Shown: positions 38,882 through 47,222 of the stretch, in pieces
How positions within the stretch are numbered: position 1 is the stretch's first letter
Layout: every line of letters begins with the position of its first letter
Assembly: GCA_022823465.1 (NCBI GenBank)
Contig: JAJEHX010000023.1
Location: 1 to 64,000 of the forward strand
Source: Candidatus Latescibacterota bacterium
GTDB lineage: Bacteria; JAAXHH01
Length of the DNA: 64,000 nt
Reading direction: 5' to 3'
Program-made: the position numbers and the translations under genes
Notes under the pieces: model-generated
What the model was told of the DNA's origin: nothing
Seen by the model: only the letters and a program-made list of their open reading frames with translations
The model's database searches: none

Positions 38882-39997
38882 ATGTTCGATCCCGTCCAGG
38901 TCACCAGGGAGCTGATCGCATTCAATTCGATCAGCGCCAACAGCAACGCGCCCGTATCCGATTACCTGCAGGACCAGCTCGACCGGCTGGGCTTCGCGGT
39001 TGAGCGCATCACCTACCAGGACGCCAACGGCGTGGAGAAGGTCAATCTCGTCGGCCGCAAGGGAGAGGGTAGGGGCGGACTGGCGCTGCTGGGCCATTCC
39101 GACACCGTCCCGGTGGACGGCTGGGAGACGGACCCGTTCACAGCGGAGATCCGGGACAATCGGATTTACGGCCGGGGCAGCTGCGACATGAAAGGGGCCC
39201 TGGCCACCATGCTGGCGGCGGGTGGGGCCTTCGAGGCGTCGGAACTTTCCGCGCCGATCTACCTCGTGTTCACCGCCGACGAAGAAGTCGGGTGCTGGGG
39301 CGCGGCGGAAGTCAGCGACCGTTCCGAACTCCTGGCGGACAGCGGCCTGCGTTACGGCATCATCTGCGAACCCACACTCATGCAGGTGGTGCGGGCGCAC
39401 AAGGGCGCCGTTTTCATGCGGGCGGAGACGAAAGGCCGGGCGGCCCACAGCAGCACCGGCAAAGGCGTCAACGCCCACCTCGCCATGATCCCCTTCCTCT
39501 CGGAGATGAAGGCCATCCACGACGAGTTGCGCAGGGACCCCGTCCACCTGAACGACGAATTCGATCCGCCTTTCTCCGACTGGAACATCGGGATAAACGA
39601 CGGCGGGATCGCCCTGAACATGACGGCGCCCAGCAGCGTATGCACGGTCTACTACCGGCCGATGCCCGGACAGGACCAGGAAGCCCTCCTTGACCGCACG
39701 CGGCAGGCGGCCGAACGCTGCGGCGTGGAACTGAAGATCCAGAAGATCGGGGACCCCTTCAGCACCGACCCGGATTCGGACCTGGTCCGGACGGCCCTTC
39801 GCATTACCGGTACGGAGCAGGCCCACACGGTACCCTACGGCACCGATGGTCTGGTCTTCGGCAGGAAGATGGAGCTGATCCTGCTGGGCCCGGGGGATAT
39901 CAGCCAGGCCCACACGGTGGACGAGTGGATGGACCTGGACCAGTTCGATCTGGCGATCGACACGTACAAGGCCATGATCCGTACATTCTGTGTTTGA
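38882..39997 (+). CDS. M20 family metallo-hydrolase (ArgE/DapE-like)
   Basis: This two-zinc amidohydrolase of 371 residues resembles acetylornithine deacetylase and succinyl-diaminopimelate desuccinylase. Metal and catalytic motifs are in order: LALLGHSDTVPVDGWETDPF, YGRGSCDMKGALATMLAAGG, FTADEEVGCWGAAE, and the late His in LGPGDISQAHTVDEWMDLDQ. A dimerisation domain lies between (about 180-290, KGRAAHSSTGKGVNAHLAMI). The substrate cannot be fixed from sequence; ArgE is the best guess. It follows the tRNA cluster and precedes ychF. Confidence 0.88.
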   Translation: MFDPVQVTRELIAFNSISANSNAPVSDYLQDQLDRLGFAVERITYQDANGVEKVNLVGRKGEGRGGLALLGHSDTVPVDGWETDPFTAEIRDNRIYGRGSCDMKGALATMLAAGGAFEASELSAPIYLVFTADEEVGCWGAAEVSDRSELLADSGLRYGIICEPTLMQVVRAHKGAVFMRAETKGRAAHSSTGKGVNAHLAMIPFLSEMKAIHDELRRDPVHLNDEFDPPFSDWNIGINDGGIALNMTAPSSVCTVYYRPMPGQDQEALLDRTRQAAERCGVELKIQKIGDPFSTDPDSDLVRTALRITGTEQAHTVPYGTDGLVFGRKMELILLGPGDISQAHTVDEWMDLDQFDLAIDTYKAMIRTFCV

Positions 39998-40012
39998 GGG
40001 GAGGACACCGAA

Positions 40013-41086
40013 TTGCAGATCGGCCTCGTCGGCCTGCCCGGTTCCGGGAAGACCACGTTGTTCAACGCCTTGGTGAGGGCAAATGCGGAAACCGGCGGTT
40101 ACGCGGGGCTGAACAAGGTCAACCGGGGGACGATCAGGGTTCCGGACCAGAGAGTCGACCGCCTTTCCGGCCTGTTCAATCCACGCAAGACCACTTTCGC
40201 CACTGTGGAATACCTGGACATCGGCGGTATTACGACCGGCGCAGGGCGCCAGGAGGAGCAGCAGGACGCCGGGGGACTGGGCGACCTGCGCAACATGGAT
40301 CTGCTGGTCCACGTGCTCCGGGGGTTTCCGGACCTGGCCGACGCGCCTATAACGCCTTCGGACGATTTCGAGACAGTGGAGCTGGAACTCGCCATCGCCG
40401 ATCTGGAGATTATCGAGCGCCGGCTGTCACGCCTTTCCAAGGAGGCGCGGTCCACGAAGCGGCCGGATCTGGTCCGCGAATGGCAACTGCTCGAACGCTG
40501 CAAGGAGGAAATCGAAGGCGGCGGTGTCATCCGGAACCTCGAATTTGATCCGGAAGACGAGAAAAGGCTTAGAGGCTACCGGTTCCTGTCGCAGAAACCG
40601 GCGCTCCTCGTGCTGAATATCCGCGAGGAAGACCTGGGCTCGGAAGCGCAGCGGCTTGCGGCACTGGGTGAATGTGCCGATGGGCTGGACGCATTGGCGC
40701 TCTGCGCGAAGGTCGAAATGGAGATCGCCCAGCTCGAAGAGGACGACGCGGATGCCTTCCTGGAGGATCTGGGCATCCGGGAATCCGCCCTGAACCGCAT
40801 GATCATCGCCTCGTACAGGCTGCTTAACCTGATTTCCTTCTTCACCGTTGGAGAGGATGAAGTAAAGGCATGGACCGTCGCGCGCGGCGTCACGGCGCCG
40901 GAAGCGGCCGGGACGATACACTCCGACCTGGAACGGGGGTTCATCCGGGCCGAAACGCTGGAGTGGGAATCTCTGCTCGATCTCGGGGGATGGCAGGCGG
41001 CGAAGGAGAAGGGCGTGCTGCGCGTCGAAGGCAAACAGTACGTCGTCCAGGACGGCGACGTGATCAACGTGCGATTTAACGTCTGA
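40013..41086 (+). CDS. ychF: Redox-regulated ATPase/GTPase YchF
   Basis: This Obg-related P-loop protein binds ribosomes. The 357 residues show G1 (IGLVGLPGSGKTTLFNALVR), a G2/G3 region (FATVEYLDIGGITTGAGRQE; the usual DxAG is altered), the helical domain (about 125-200) and a C-terminal TGS domain (AWTVARGVTAPEAAGTIHSD, VVQDGDVINVRFNV). The start is TTG 40013 with GAGGGGAGG upstream. The typical NxxE is present only as LNIREED. Confidence 0.9.
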   Translation: MQIGLVGLPGSGKTTLFNALVRANAETGGYAGLNKVNRGTIRVPDQRVDRLSGLFNPRKTTFATVEYLDIGGITTGAGRQEEQQDAGGLGDLRNMDLLVHVLRGFPDLADAPITPSDDFETVELELAIADLEIIERRLSRLSKEARSTKRPDLVREWQLLERCKEEIEGGGVIRNLEFDPEDEKRLRGYRFLSQKPALLVLNIREEDLGSEAQRLAALGECADGLDALALCAKVEMEIAQLEEDDADAFLEDLGIRESALNRMIIASYRLLNLISFFTVGEDEVKAWTVARGVTAPEAAGTIHSDLERGFIRAETLEWESLLDLGGWQAAKEKGVLRVEGKQYVVQDGDVINVRFNV

Positions 41087-41161
41087 TAGAACCAGATTCA
41101 CAAGTTGAAGATTTCGCTTGTCAACCTGCAGGCAGTGTCGATATCATAGATTACCCTTTCG

Positions 41162-41179
41162 GCCCGGGACGACCCGGGC
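41162..41179 (+). other. Perfect GC hairpin between ychF and the selenoprotein candidate
   Basis: GCCCGGG and CCCGGGC pair over a four-base loop ACGA. No T tract follows. It could end the ychF transcript by a factor-dependent route or sit in the leader of the next gene. Just downstream, AAGGA and ATG 41200 open a five-codon ORF (MDLRK) whose TGA overlaps the ATG at 41214. Confidence 0.5.
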
Positions 41180-41213
41180 TCAATCCACCACAAGGAATAA
41201 TGGATCTACGAAA

Positions 41214-41792
41214 ATGAAAACCAGAAACCACCTGATGACCGCGTTGCTTCTCGCCGGAGGGCTGCTGTGGTCTTCTCCAGTCGGCGCCCAGCTCGGCGCC
41301 AACGCCGGCTTCAATCCTGAACCGCTCAGCCTTGTGGATTTCAAGAAGGCGTTCAACGGCGATACGGGCAAAATTCGCCTCGTCGTGATGTTCTCGCCTA
41401 CATGAGGCCACTGCATAAGCGGCGCCGGGGCGGTGCAGCAAGAAATACTGAAGCGGTTTCCCTCAGACGACCTCCGGGTCTACGTGGTCTGGCAGCGGAT
41501 ACTCAGGAACGACGCGGTTAATGCGGCTCGTACCGCGGCCGTCAATGTGTTCGACGACGATAAGCGTGTCAGCCAGATGTGGGACCCCGCGAACGCGCTG
41601 GGATTCTGGTACAAGAAGTCGGGTGAACTGGAACACAAGGACCCCATGGTCTGGGACGCCTACTTCCTCTACGGCGCGGATGCCGAATGGAAGGACGCGC
41701 CTACCGGACTGATCGACGCCGGTTACACGGTGTGGAATATGAAAGACAGGCTCTTGAAATCGGTGGCGACCACGATGGAGACCGTGGACTGA
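41214..41792 (+). CDS. Candidate selenoprotein: secreted thioredoxin-like protein with UGHC motif
   Basis: Two track ORFs (ending 41405 and starting 41433) are in the same frame, separated only by TGA 41403-41405. Read through as selenocysteine, they give one 192-residue protein: a signal peptide (LMTALLLAGGLLWSSPVGAQ), a beta strand RLVVMFSPT, then U-G-H-C at residues 64-67, CISGAGAVQQEILKRF, and a well-formed C-terminal domain (RVYVVWQRILRNDAVNAART, DPMVWDAYFLYGADAEWKD). The motif sits where thioredoxin folds carry CxxC, as in CGHC. A hairpin follows the TGA at once. The alternative is a recent Cys-to-stop mutation. No SelA/B/C/D genes are in the window. Confidence 0.72.
41403..41438 (+). 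promoter_or_regulatory. Candidate bacterial SECIS element downstream of the in-frame TGA
   Basis: After TGA 41403-41405, CACTGC (41409-41414) can pair with GCGGTG (41430-41435); an alternative is CTGCAT (41411-41416) with GTGCAG (41433-41438). Either leaves an apical region of GGCGCCGG about 16-24 bases after the TGA, the position of the conserved G-rich loop in fdhF-type elements. This was folded by eye only. Confidence 0.55.
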
Positions 41793-41804
41793 TCCCGGCT
41801 CCGG

Positions 41805-43226
41805 TCACCCCTCCAGGCTGAGGAGGAAGGGTTCCTCGAAGGCCTGTACAAGCCACTGCATGAAGCGGGCGCCGTCCGCGCCGTCTATGACTCTGTGATC
41901 GTAGGAGAGCATCAGCGGAAGCATGAGGCGCGGCTGGAACGCGCCGTCCACGTAAACCTGTTCCATGCGGCTTCGCGCCAATCCAAGGATGGCCACGTCC
42001 GGCGCGTTCACGATCGGCGCGAAGAAGGTCCCGCCGAACCCGCCCAGGTTCGAGATCGTAAACGTACTCCCCTGCATATCGTCCGGTGAGAGCTTCCTGT
42101 CCCGTGCCTTCGCGGCGACTTCGGACAACTCGACGGACAACTCGACCATGTTTTTCCGGTCCACGTCCCGGATGACCGGCACGACCAGGCCGCGGTCCGT
42201 GTCGACCGCCACGCCCACGTGGTAGTATTTCTTGTAGATGATCTCGTGCCGGGCCATGTCGACGCTTGCGTTGAACAGGGGAAACCGCTTGAGCGCCGCG
42301 GCCACGATTTTCAGGGCGATGGCCGTCATGGTCAGCTTGCCGCCGGCGGCTTCCGCCGCGGGGCCAAACTGCTTTCGCAGGGCTTCCATGTCTGTGACGT
42401 CGGCCTTGTCGCCATAGGTGACATGGGGGATGTTCGTCCACGCCGCGCTTAAGTGCTCCGCGGCGGCCCGGCGTAGATTGCTCATGGACTCGGTTTCCAC
42501 CGGACCCCATTTCGTGAAGTCCGGCAGCGGAGCCGAAGGTGCGGATGGCCTGGGACCGGCCGCCGAGCCCCGGCCGGCGCTCAGGTCCCTGGAATGGGTC
42601 TTTACGTCTTCGACGGATATCCGCCCTCCCGGACCGGTTCCGGGCACCTGGCCGATATCTAGTCCGATCTCGCGGGCGAATCGGCGCACGGACGGAGCGG
42701 CCGGCACAGGTTCCCCGCCGGTTGTAGCCGGAACAGTCGTTGGCGGCGATGAAGACGGAGCAGGTGGCGCGGGCGGGGTTTCCCTCGAGGGAGACGGGAC
42801 CTCCGAACCGGTTGCCGCCTTTTGATCCGGTGCTGCGGATGCGCCCGGATCCGCCTCCCCCGAGGCGGTTTCCTGAGCGGAAGGCTCCGTGACGGCCGTG
42901 TCCGGTGCCTCGGAAGCCGCTGCCCCGGAGGCCGGCGCCGCATCCGCGGCCGGTTCTTCCGCCTCCTTGCCGGCGGCTGCCTCGGCGCCCGCTTCTTCAT
43001 ACATGAGCACGGGAGCGCCCACTTCGGCCGTCGCGCCATTCTCCACGAGGATCTCGGTGACCACGCCGCTGAATCCCGACGGCACCTCCAGGTTGGCCTT
43101 GTCGGTCTCGATCTCCAGGACGGGTTGATTGACTTCGACCCTGTCCCCCACCGCGACCAGGATACCCACCACGGTCCCGTCGTCTATGTTCTCGCCAAGG
43201 GCTGGAAGATTGAAAGGCGTCGCCAT
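41805..43226 (-). CDS. aceF: Pyruvate dehydrogenase complex dihydrolipoyllysine acetyltransferase (E2)
   Basis: E2 passes acetyl groups from E1 to CoA. The 473-residue protein has one N-terminal lipoyl domain (lipoyl Lys in EIETDKANLEVPSG, about residue 45), a long Ala/Pro/Glu linker (about 80-165), a peripheral-subunit-binding domain (SVRRFAREIGLDIGQVPGTG) and the catalytic core ending MLSYDHRVIDGADGARFMQW. It follows aceE by 19 bases on the minus strand. The gene for E3 (lpd) is not in the window. It converges with the selenoprotein candidate, leaving only 12 bases between the stops. Confidence 0.95.
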   Translation of the reverse strand: MATPFNLPALGENIDDGTVVGILVAVGDRVEVNQPVLEIETDKANLEVPSGFSGVVTEILVENGATAEVGAPVLMYEEAGAEAAAGKEAEEPAADAAPASGAAASEAPDTAVTEPSAQETASGEADPGASAAPDQKAATGSEVPSPSRETPPAPPAPSSSPPTTVPATTGGEPVPAAPSVRRFAREIGLDIGQVPGTGPGGRISVEDVKTHSRDLSAGRGSAAGPRPSAPSAPLPDFTKWGPVETESMSNLRRAAAEHLSAAWTNIPHVTYGDKADVTDMEALRKQFGPAAEAAGGKLTMTAIALKIVAAALKRFPLFNASVDMARHEIIYKKYYHVGVAVDTDRGLVVPVIRDVDRKNMVELSVELSEVAAKARDRKLSPDDMQGSTFTISNLGGFGGTFFAPIVNAPDVAILGLARSRMEQVYVDGAFQPRLMLPLMLSYDHRVIDGADGARFMQWLVQAFEEPFLLSLEG

Positions 43227-43245
43227 GGTTCCGGTATCTCCAACG

Positions 43246-45918
43246 CTACAACATGAGCGGATTCGGCTTGTCGGCGTCGATCTCCAGATCGGTCATCGCC
43301 TGCTTCAGCCTGGAGGCAGGCAGTTTTCCGTCGCGCATCAGCCCGTAGAGGGCGGACAGCGTGATGTAACGGGCGTCCACCTCGAAGAAATCCCGTAAGG
43401 CGGCGCGGCCGTCGCTGCGGCCGAATCCATCGGCGCCGAGCGTGATCAAATGGCCCGGGAACCAGGCGGATACGGTGTCCGGCAGCGCTTTCACGTAGTC
43501 GCAGGCCGCCACGTACGGGCCCGGCACATCGGCCACGCAGGAAGTCACGTAGGGCACGCGGGGTGTTTCTTCGGGATGCATGATGTTCCATCGCTCCACG
43601 TCGACCGCCTCGTTGTGCAGCGCCTTGTAGCTGGTGATGCTCCAGACGTCCGCGGCCACGCCGTACTGTTCTTCCAGGATCCTGCCCGCCTTGAGCACCT
43701 CGTTCAGGATGGCGCCGCTGCCGAAGAGCTGGACGCGCAGGTCGCCGTCCTTCTTCTCCGATTCGCGGAAGCGGTACATGCCCTTGAGGATGCCCTCGCG
43801 GGTCGCCTCGGGATCGCCCGGCATGGGCGGCATGGCGTAGTTCTCGTTGTGCACGGTCAGGTAGTAGAACACGTCGTCCTGTTCTTCGTACATGCGCCGG
43901 ATGCCTTCTTCGATGATCACGGCCAGTTCGTATCCGTAGGCCGGGTCGTAGGCCAGCAGGTTCGGCACCGGGTAGGCCAGCAGATGACTGTTGCCGTCCT
44001 GGTGCTGAAGTCCTTCGCCCGCCAGCGTGGTGCGGCCCGACGTGGCGCCGACCAGGAAGCCCTTGCAGCGCATGTCGCCCGCGGACCAGACCAGGTCGCC
44101 GACGCGTTGCAGTCCGAACATGGAATAGTAGATGAAGAAGGGGATGGTGTTGATGTCGTAGGTGGCGTAGGCCGTGCCCGCGGCGATGAAGGACGACATG
44201 GCGCCGGCTTCCGAGATGCCTTCCTCCAGCAGCTGGCCGTCCTTCGACTCGCGATAGTACAGGAGCGTTTCGCTGTCCACCGGGTCGTAGAGCTGACCCA
44301 CCGGCGAGTAGATGCCGGACTGCCGGAACAGGGCCTCCATGCCGAAGGTCCGCGCCTCGTCGGGCACGATGGGCACGATGAGGTTGCCGATCTCCTTGTC
44401 CCGCATCAGGTCCGAGAGGATGTTGACGAAGGCCATGGTCGTCGACACCTGCCGGTCCGTTCCCTGGTAGTACTTGCTGTACTTGTCCTGCTTCGGCGCG
44501 TGGAGCGGCGTGAAGGTCGTCCGCCTGGAGGGCACGTAGCCGCCGAGGGCCCTGCGCCGCTCGTGGAGGTACTGAATCTCCTCGCTGTCCTCGGGCGGCT
44601 TGTAGAAGGGCACTTCGGCCACGTCCTCGTCGGAAATCGGGATCCGGAAGCGGTCCCGGAAGGCGAGCAGGTCGCTGTCTTCCATCTTCTTGATCTGGTG
44701 CGTGGCGTTGGCCCCCTGTCCGCTGTCGCCCAGTCCGTAGCCCTTGATCGTCTTCATCAGGATGACCGTCGGCGCCCCTTCGGTCTCCACGGCCGCCTGG
44801 TAGGCGTGGTAGACTTTGAGCGGATCGTGGCCGCCGCGCCGCAGGTGCTGCAGTTGGGAATCGGACAGGTGTTCCACCATCTTCTTGAGATCGGGATGGA
44901 CGCCGAAGAACTTGTTCCGGATGTATTCGCCGGACGCCATGCTGTACTTCTGGTACTGGCCGTCCACCGTCTCGTGCATGCGGTTCACGAGGAGCCCGTC
45001 GCCGTCCTTCTCCAGCAGGGAATCCCAGTCGCTGCCCCAGATGCACTTGATGACGTTCCATCCCGCGCCCCGGAAGATGGCTTCCAGTTCCTGGATGATC
45101 TTGTGGTTGCCCCGGACGGGACCGTCGAGCCGCTGCAGATTGCAGTTGATTACGAAGATGAGGTTGTCGAGCTGCTCGACGACAGGCACGGTGATGGCGC
45201 CCAGGGATTCGGGTTCGTCCATTTCCCCGTCCCCCATCATGACCCACACTTTGGAATCGCTCGGTTTCTTGATCCCGCGGTTCTCCAGGTATTTCATGAA
45301 GCGGGCCTGGTAGATGCCGGTAATGGCGCCGAGGCCCATGGATACCGTGGGGAATTCCCAGAAGTCCGGCATCAGCCAGGGATGAGGATAGGACGACAGC
45401 CCGGGCGTATTCACCTCGTGGCGGAAATTCTTGAGCTGTTCTTCGGAGATCCGGCCTTCCAGGTAGGCCCGCGCGTAGATGCCGGGCGCGGCGTGCCCCT
45501 GGACAAAGAGGAGGTCGCCCTCGTGGCTTCCGTTCCGGTTGCGGAAGAAGTGGTTGAATCCCACCTCGTAAAGCGTTGCCGAGGAAGCGAATGTGGAGAT
45601 GTGCCCGCCGATGGAGCCGTCGGCCCGGTTGGCCCGGACCACCATGGCCAGCGCGTTCCAGCGCACGATGTTCTTGATGCGCCGTTCCAGGTCGCGGTCG
45701 CCGGGATAGGGTTCCTGCAGTTCGACGGGTATGGTGTTTACGTACGGCGTGTTGGCTGAGAAGGGCAGGCGTACGCCGGACTCGGCGGCGCGGGACTCCA
45801 AAGCCGCGAGAATGCGGCGGGTCCGCTCCGGGTCGCCCTGCGATATGACGTACTCAATCGATTCGAGCCATTCGTGAAGTTCCAGCGATGCTACATCGGG
45901 TTCCACGTCCGTTGTCAT
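43246..45918 (-). CDS. aceE: Pyruvate dehydrogenase E1 component, homodimeric
   Basis: The thiamine-diphosphate enzyme decarboxylates pyruvate. The 890 residues match the homodimeric AceE type. The N-terminal part has GHISTFASSATLYEVGFNHF; the thiamine-diphosphate motif is VMMGDGEMDEPESLGAITVP through VFVINCN (reads LIFVINCNLQ); later parts include SEAGAMSSFIAAGTAYATYD and FITLGADGFGRSDGRAALRD-type C-terminal sequence (LGADGFGRSDGRAALRDFFE). The operon aceE-aceF reads leftward from a promoter with a palindromic operator. The long opposite-strand ORF 43450-45759 is a shadow. Confidence 0.96.
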   Translation of the reverse strand: MTTDVEPDVASLELHEWLESIEYVISQGDPERTRRILAALESRAAESGVRLPFSANTPYVNTIPVELQEPYPGDRDLERRIKNIVRWNALAMVVRANRADGSIGGHISTFASSATLYEVGFNHFFRNRNGSHEGDLLFVQGHAAPGIYARAYLEGRISEEQLKNFRHEVNTPGLSSYPHPWLMPDFWEFPTVSMGLGAITGIYQARFMKYLENRGIKKPSDSKVWVMMGDGEMDEPESLGAITVPVVEQLDNLIFVINCNLQRLDGPVRGNHKIIQELEAIFRGAGWNVIKCIWGSDWDSLLEKDGDGLLVNRMHETVDGQYQKYSMASGEYIRNKFFGVHPDLKKMVEHLSDSQLQHLRRGGHDPLKVYHAYQAAVETEGAPTVILMKTIKGYGLGDSGQGANATHQIKKMEDSDLLAFRDRFRIPISDEDVAEVPFYKPPEDSEEIQYLHERRRALGGYVPSRRTTFTPLHAPKQDKYSKYYQGTDRQVSTTMAFVNILSDLMRDKEIGNLIVPIVPDEARTFGMEALFRQSGIYSPVGQLYDPVDSETLLYYRESKDGQLLEEGISEAGAMSSFIAAGTAYATYDINTIPFFIYYSMFGLQRVGDLVWSAGDMRCKGFLVGATSGRTTLAGEGLQHQDGNSHLLAYPVPNLLAYDPAYGYELAVIIEEGIRRMYEEQDDVFYYLTVHNENYAMPPMPGDPEATREGILKGMYRFRESEKKDGDLRVQLFGSGAILNEVLKAGRILEEQYGVAADVWSITSYKALHNEAVDVERWNIMHPEETPRVPYVTSCVADVPGPYVAACDYVKALPDTVSAWFPGHLITLGADGFGRSDGRAALRDFFEVDARYITLSALYGLMRDGKLPASRLKQAMTDLEIDADKPNPLML

Positions 45919-45983
45919 CGAGCTTCCCCGGGGTGCGCCGCGCGTCGGCGTTCAGCTCTTTTCCCATTCGAAAACATCGACAC

Positions 45984-46013
45984 AAAATAGGGGTGTGGCA
46001 CCCCTTCTGTCAA
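45984..46013 (-). promoter_or_regulatory. aceEF promoter with palindromic operator in the spacer
   Basis: On the minus strand TTGACA (46008-46013), 18 bases and TATTTT (45984-45989) form a promoter 66 bases before aceE. The spacer is almost entirely an inverted repeat, GGGGTG-TGG-CACCCC (45990-46004 on the plus strand), placed to control polymerase binding. A pyruvate- or redox-responsive regulator is possible; none is encoded nearby. Confidence 0.6.
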
Positions 46014-46047
46014 TCATTATATTGATTTGCGGCCGCGTCGCGGCGGC

Positions 46048-46080
46048 GTCCCGGACCCCTTCCGGAAAGGCGTCCGGGAT
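46048..46080. other. Strong hairpin in the aceE/DHDPS-like divergent gap
   Basis: GTCCCGGAC (46048-46056) pairs with GTCCGGGAT (46072-46080), and the inside (CCTT CCGG AAAGG) pairs further. It lies upstream of both divergent genes, so it is unlikely to be a terminator for either. It may be a leader structure of the plus-strand gene. In the rest of the 45919-46233 gap I see only the aceEF promoter. Confidence 0.5.
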
Positions 46081-46233
46081 ACACATGGAGAGATGCTCAG
46101 AATCGTTCTTGGAGAAGCGCGCGGTTTACCTCTGGCGAGGTGCCGGAAGCAGTCCTTGGAGAGTGCTCCGAGTACTCCTCCGTATAAGCGCACAGTCAGG
46201 CCTGAAAGCACGATGAAAACCTGGGAGGTTGGC

Positions 46234-47142
46234 ATGAAAAGCGACGGCCGGCACGGCTGGCACGGCATATTCACCATACCGCAGACCCCCTTTACGGACG
46301 ATGGCGCGCTGGACGAAGACGGGCTGCGGAGGCAGATCGATTTCTGCGTGGACGTGGGCGCCCACGGCGTCGTCTATCCCGTCATGGTGAGCGAGTTCTG
46401 GCTGCTCTCGGACGACGAGCGGAAACGGGTCGTGGACGTGGCCGTGGAGCAGGTGGACGGGCGCATCCCCATGATCGCGGGCGTGGCGGGGGTGAGTACC
46501 GAGGTCGCCGTGATGTTCAGCCGCCACGCCCGCGAGGCCGGCGCCGACGGCGCGATCGCCCTGCCGCCCTACGTGCTCAAGCCGGGCCTGGACGGGCTGG
46601 TCGACTACTACAGGCAGGTTGCGGAGGCCGTGGGAAACCCCGTTTTCATCCAGAACTTCGATCCGCCCCTCGGCTCCAGCCTCTCGCCGGCCTTCATCCG
46701 GGAGTTGCTGCTGGACATTCCGCACGTGAAGTACATCAAGGAGGAGATGATGCCCTGCGGTCATTCGGTGACGGCACTGCTGGAGACCTGCGGGGACGAG
46801 CTACACGGCGTCTTCACCGGGTTCGGCGGCCGGTGGTTCATCGACGAGCTGAATCGCGGCGTGAGCGGCACCATGCCCGCCTGCGAGTTTACCGACGTGC
46901 TGGTCCGGCTATACGAACGGTACCGGTCGGGCGACGTGGAAGGGGCGCGGGAGATCCACAACCGGCTGCTGCCCCTCATCAACATCGAGAGCCTGCACGG
47001 GGTGATCTTCTGCAAGGAGATCCTGAAGCGGCGCGGCCTGATCGCGTCGACGTACACCCGGGCGCCGGGGCAACTGGACCGGCACGACTTCGCGGAGATC
47101 GACCGGCTCATCCGGGACGTAGAGCCATTGTATATACGGTGA
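46234..47142 (+). CDS. Dihydrodipicolinate synthase/N-acetylneuraminate lyase family protein
   Basis: This is a class I (Schiff-base) aldolase of the DHDPS/NAL barrel family, 302 residues. The Schiff-base lysine is in HVKYIKEEMMPCG near residue 170; the start HGIFTIPQTPFTDDGALDED is typical, and GFGGRWFIDELNRGVSGTMP is the later family segment. The tyrosine of DapA (YNVPxR) is missing: the region reads VFIQNFDPPLGSSL. So it is probably not the lysine-pathway enzyme but a catabolic keto-acid aldolase or dehydratase. GGGAGG lies five bases before ATG 46234, preferred over the track's long leader. Confidence 0.85.
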   Translation: MKSDGRHGWHGIFTIPQTPFTDDGALDEDGLRRQIDFCVDVGAHGVVYPVMVSEFWLLSDDERKRVVDVAVEQVDGRIPMIAGVAGVSTEVAVMFSRHAREAGADGAIALPPYVLKPGLDGLVDYYRQVAEAVGNPVFIQNFDPPLGSSLSPAFIRELLLDIPHVKYIKEEMMPCGHSVTALLETCGDELHGVFTGFGGRWFIDELNRGVSGTMPACEFTDVLVRLYERYRSGDVEGAREIHNRLLPLINIESLHGVIFCKEILKRRGLIASTYTRAPGQLDRHDFAEIDRLIRDVEPLYIR

Positions 47143-47222
47143 GCGATACCGCGCCGACGTCCGCGCCGCGAAAGCCGCGCGGCGCCGAGGAAAGATCATC
47201 ACTTGCGTCCCGTGCCCGCCCG

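Noticed and set aside
41214-41792. Simple pseudogene or two separate small genes
   Set aside because: The frame, motif position, downstream hairpin and intact coding on both sides favour Sec; GTG 41433 has no Shine-Dalgarno and would start inside the fold. A nonsense mutation cannot be fully excluded.
43450-45759. Plus-strand 769-residue ORF opposite aceE
   Set aside because: It lacks domains; aceE on the minus strand is full length with the thiamine motif.
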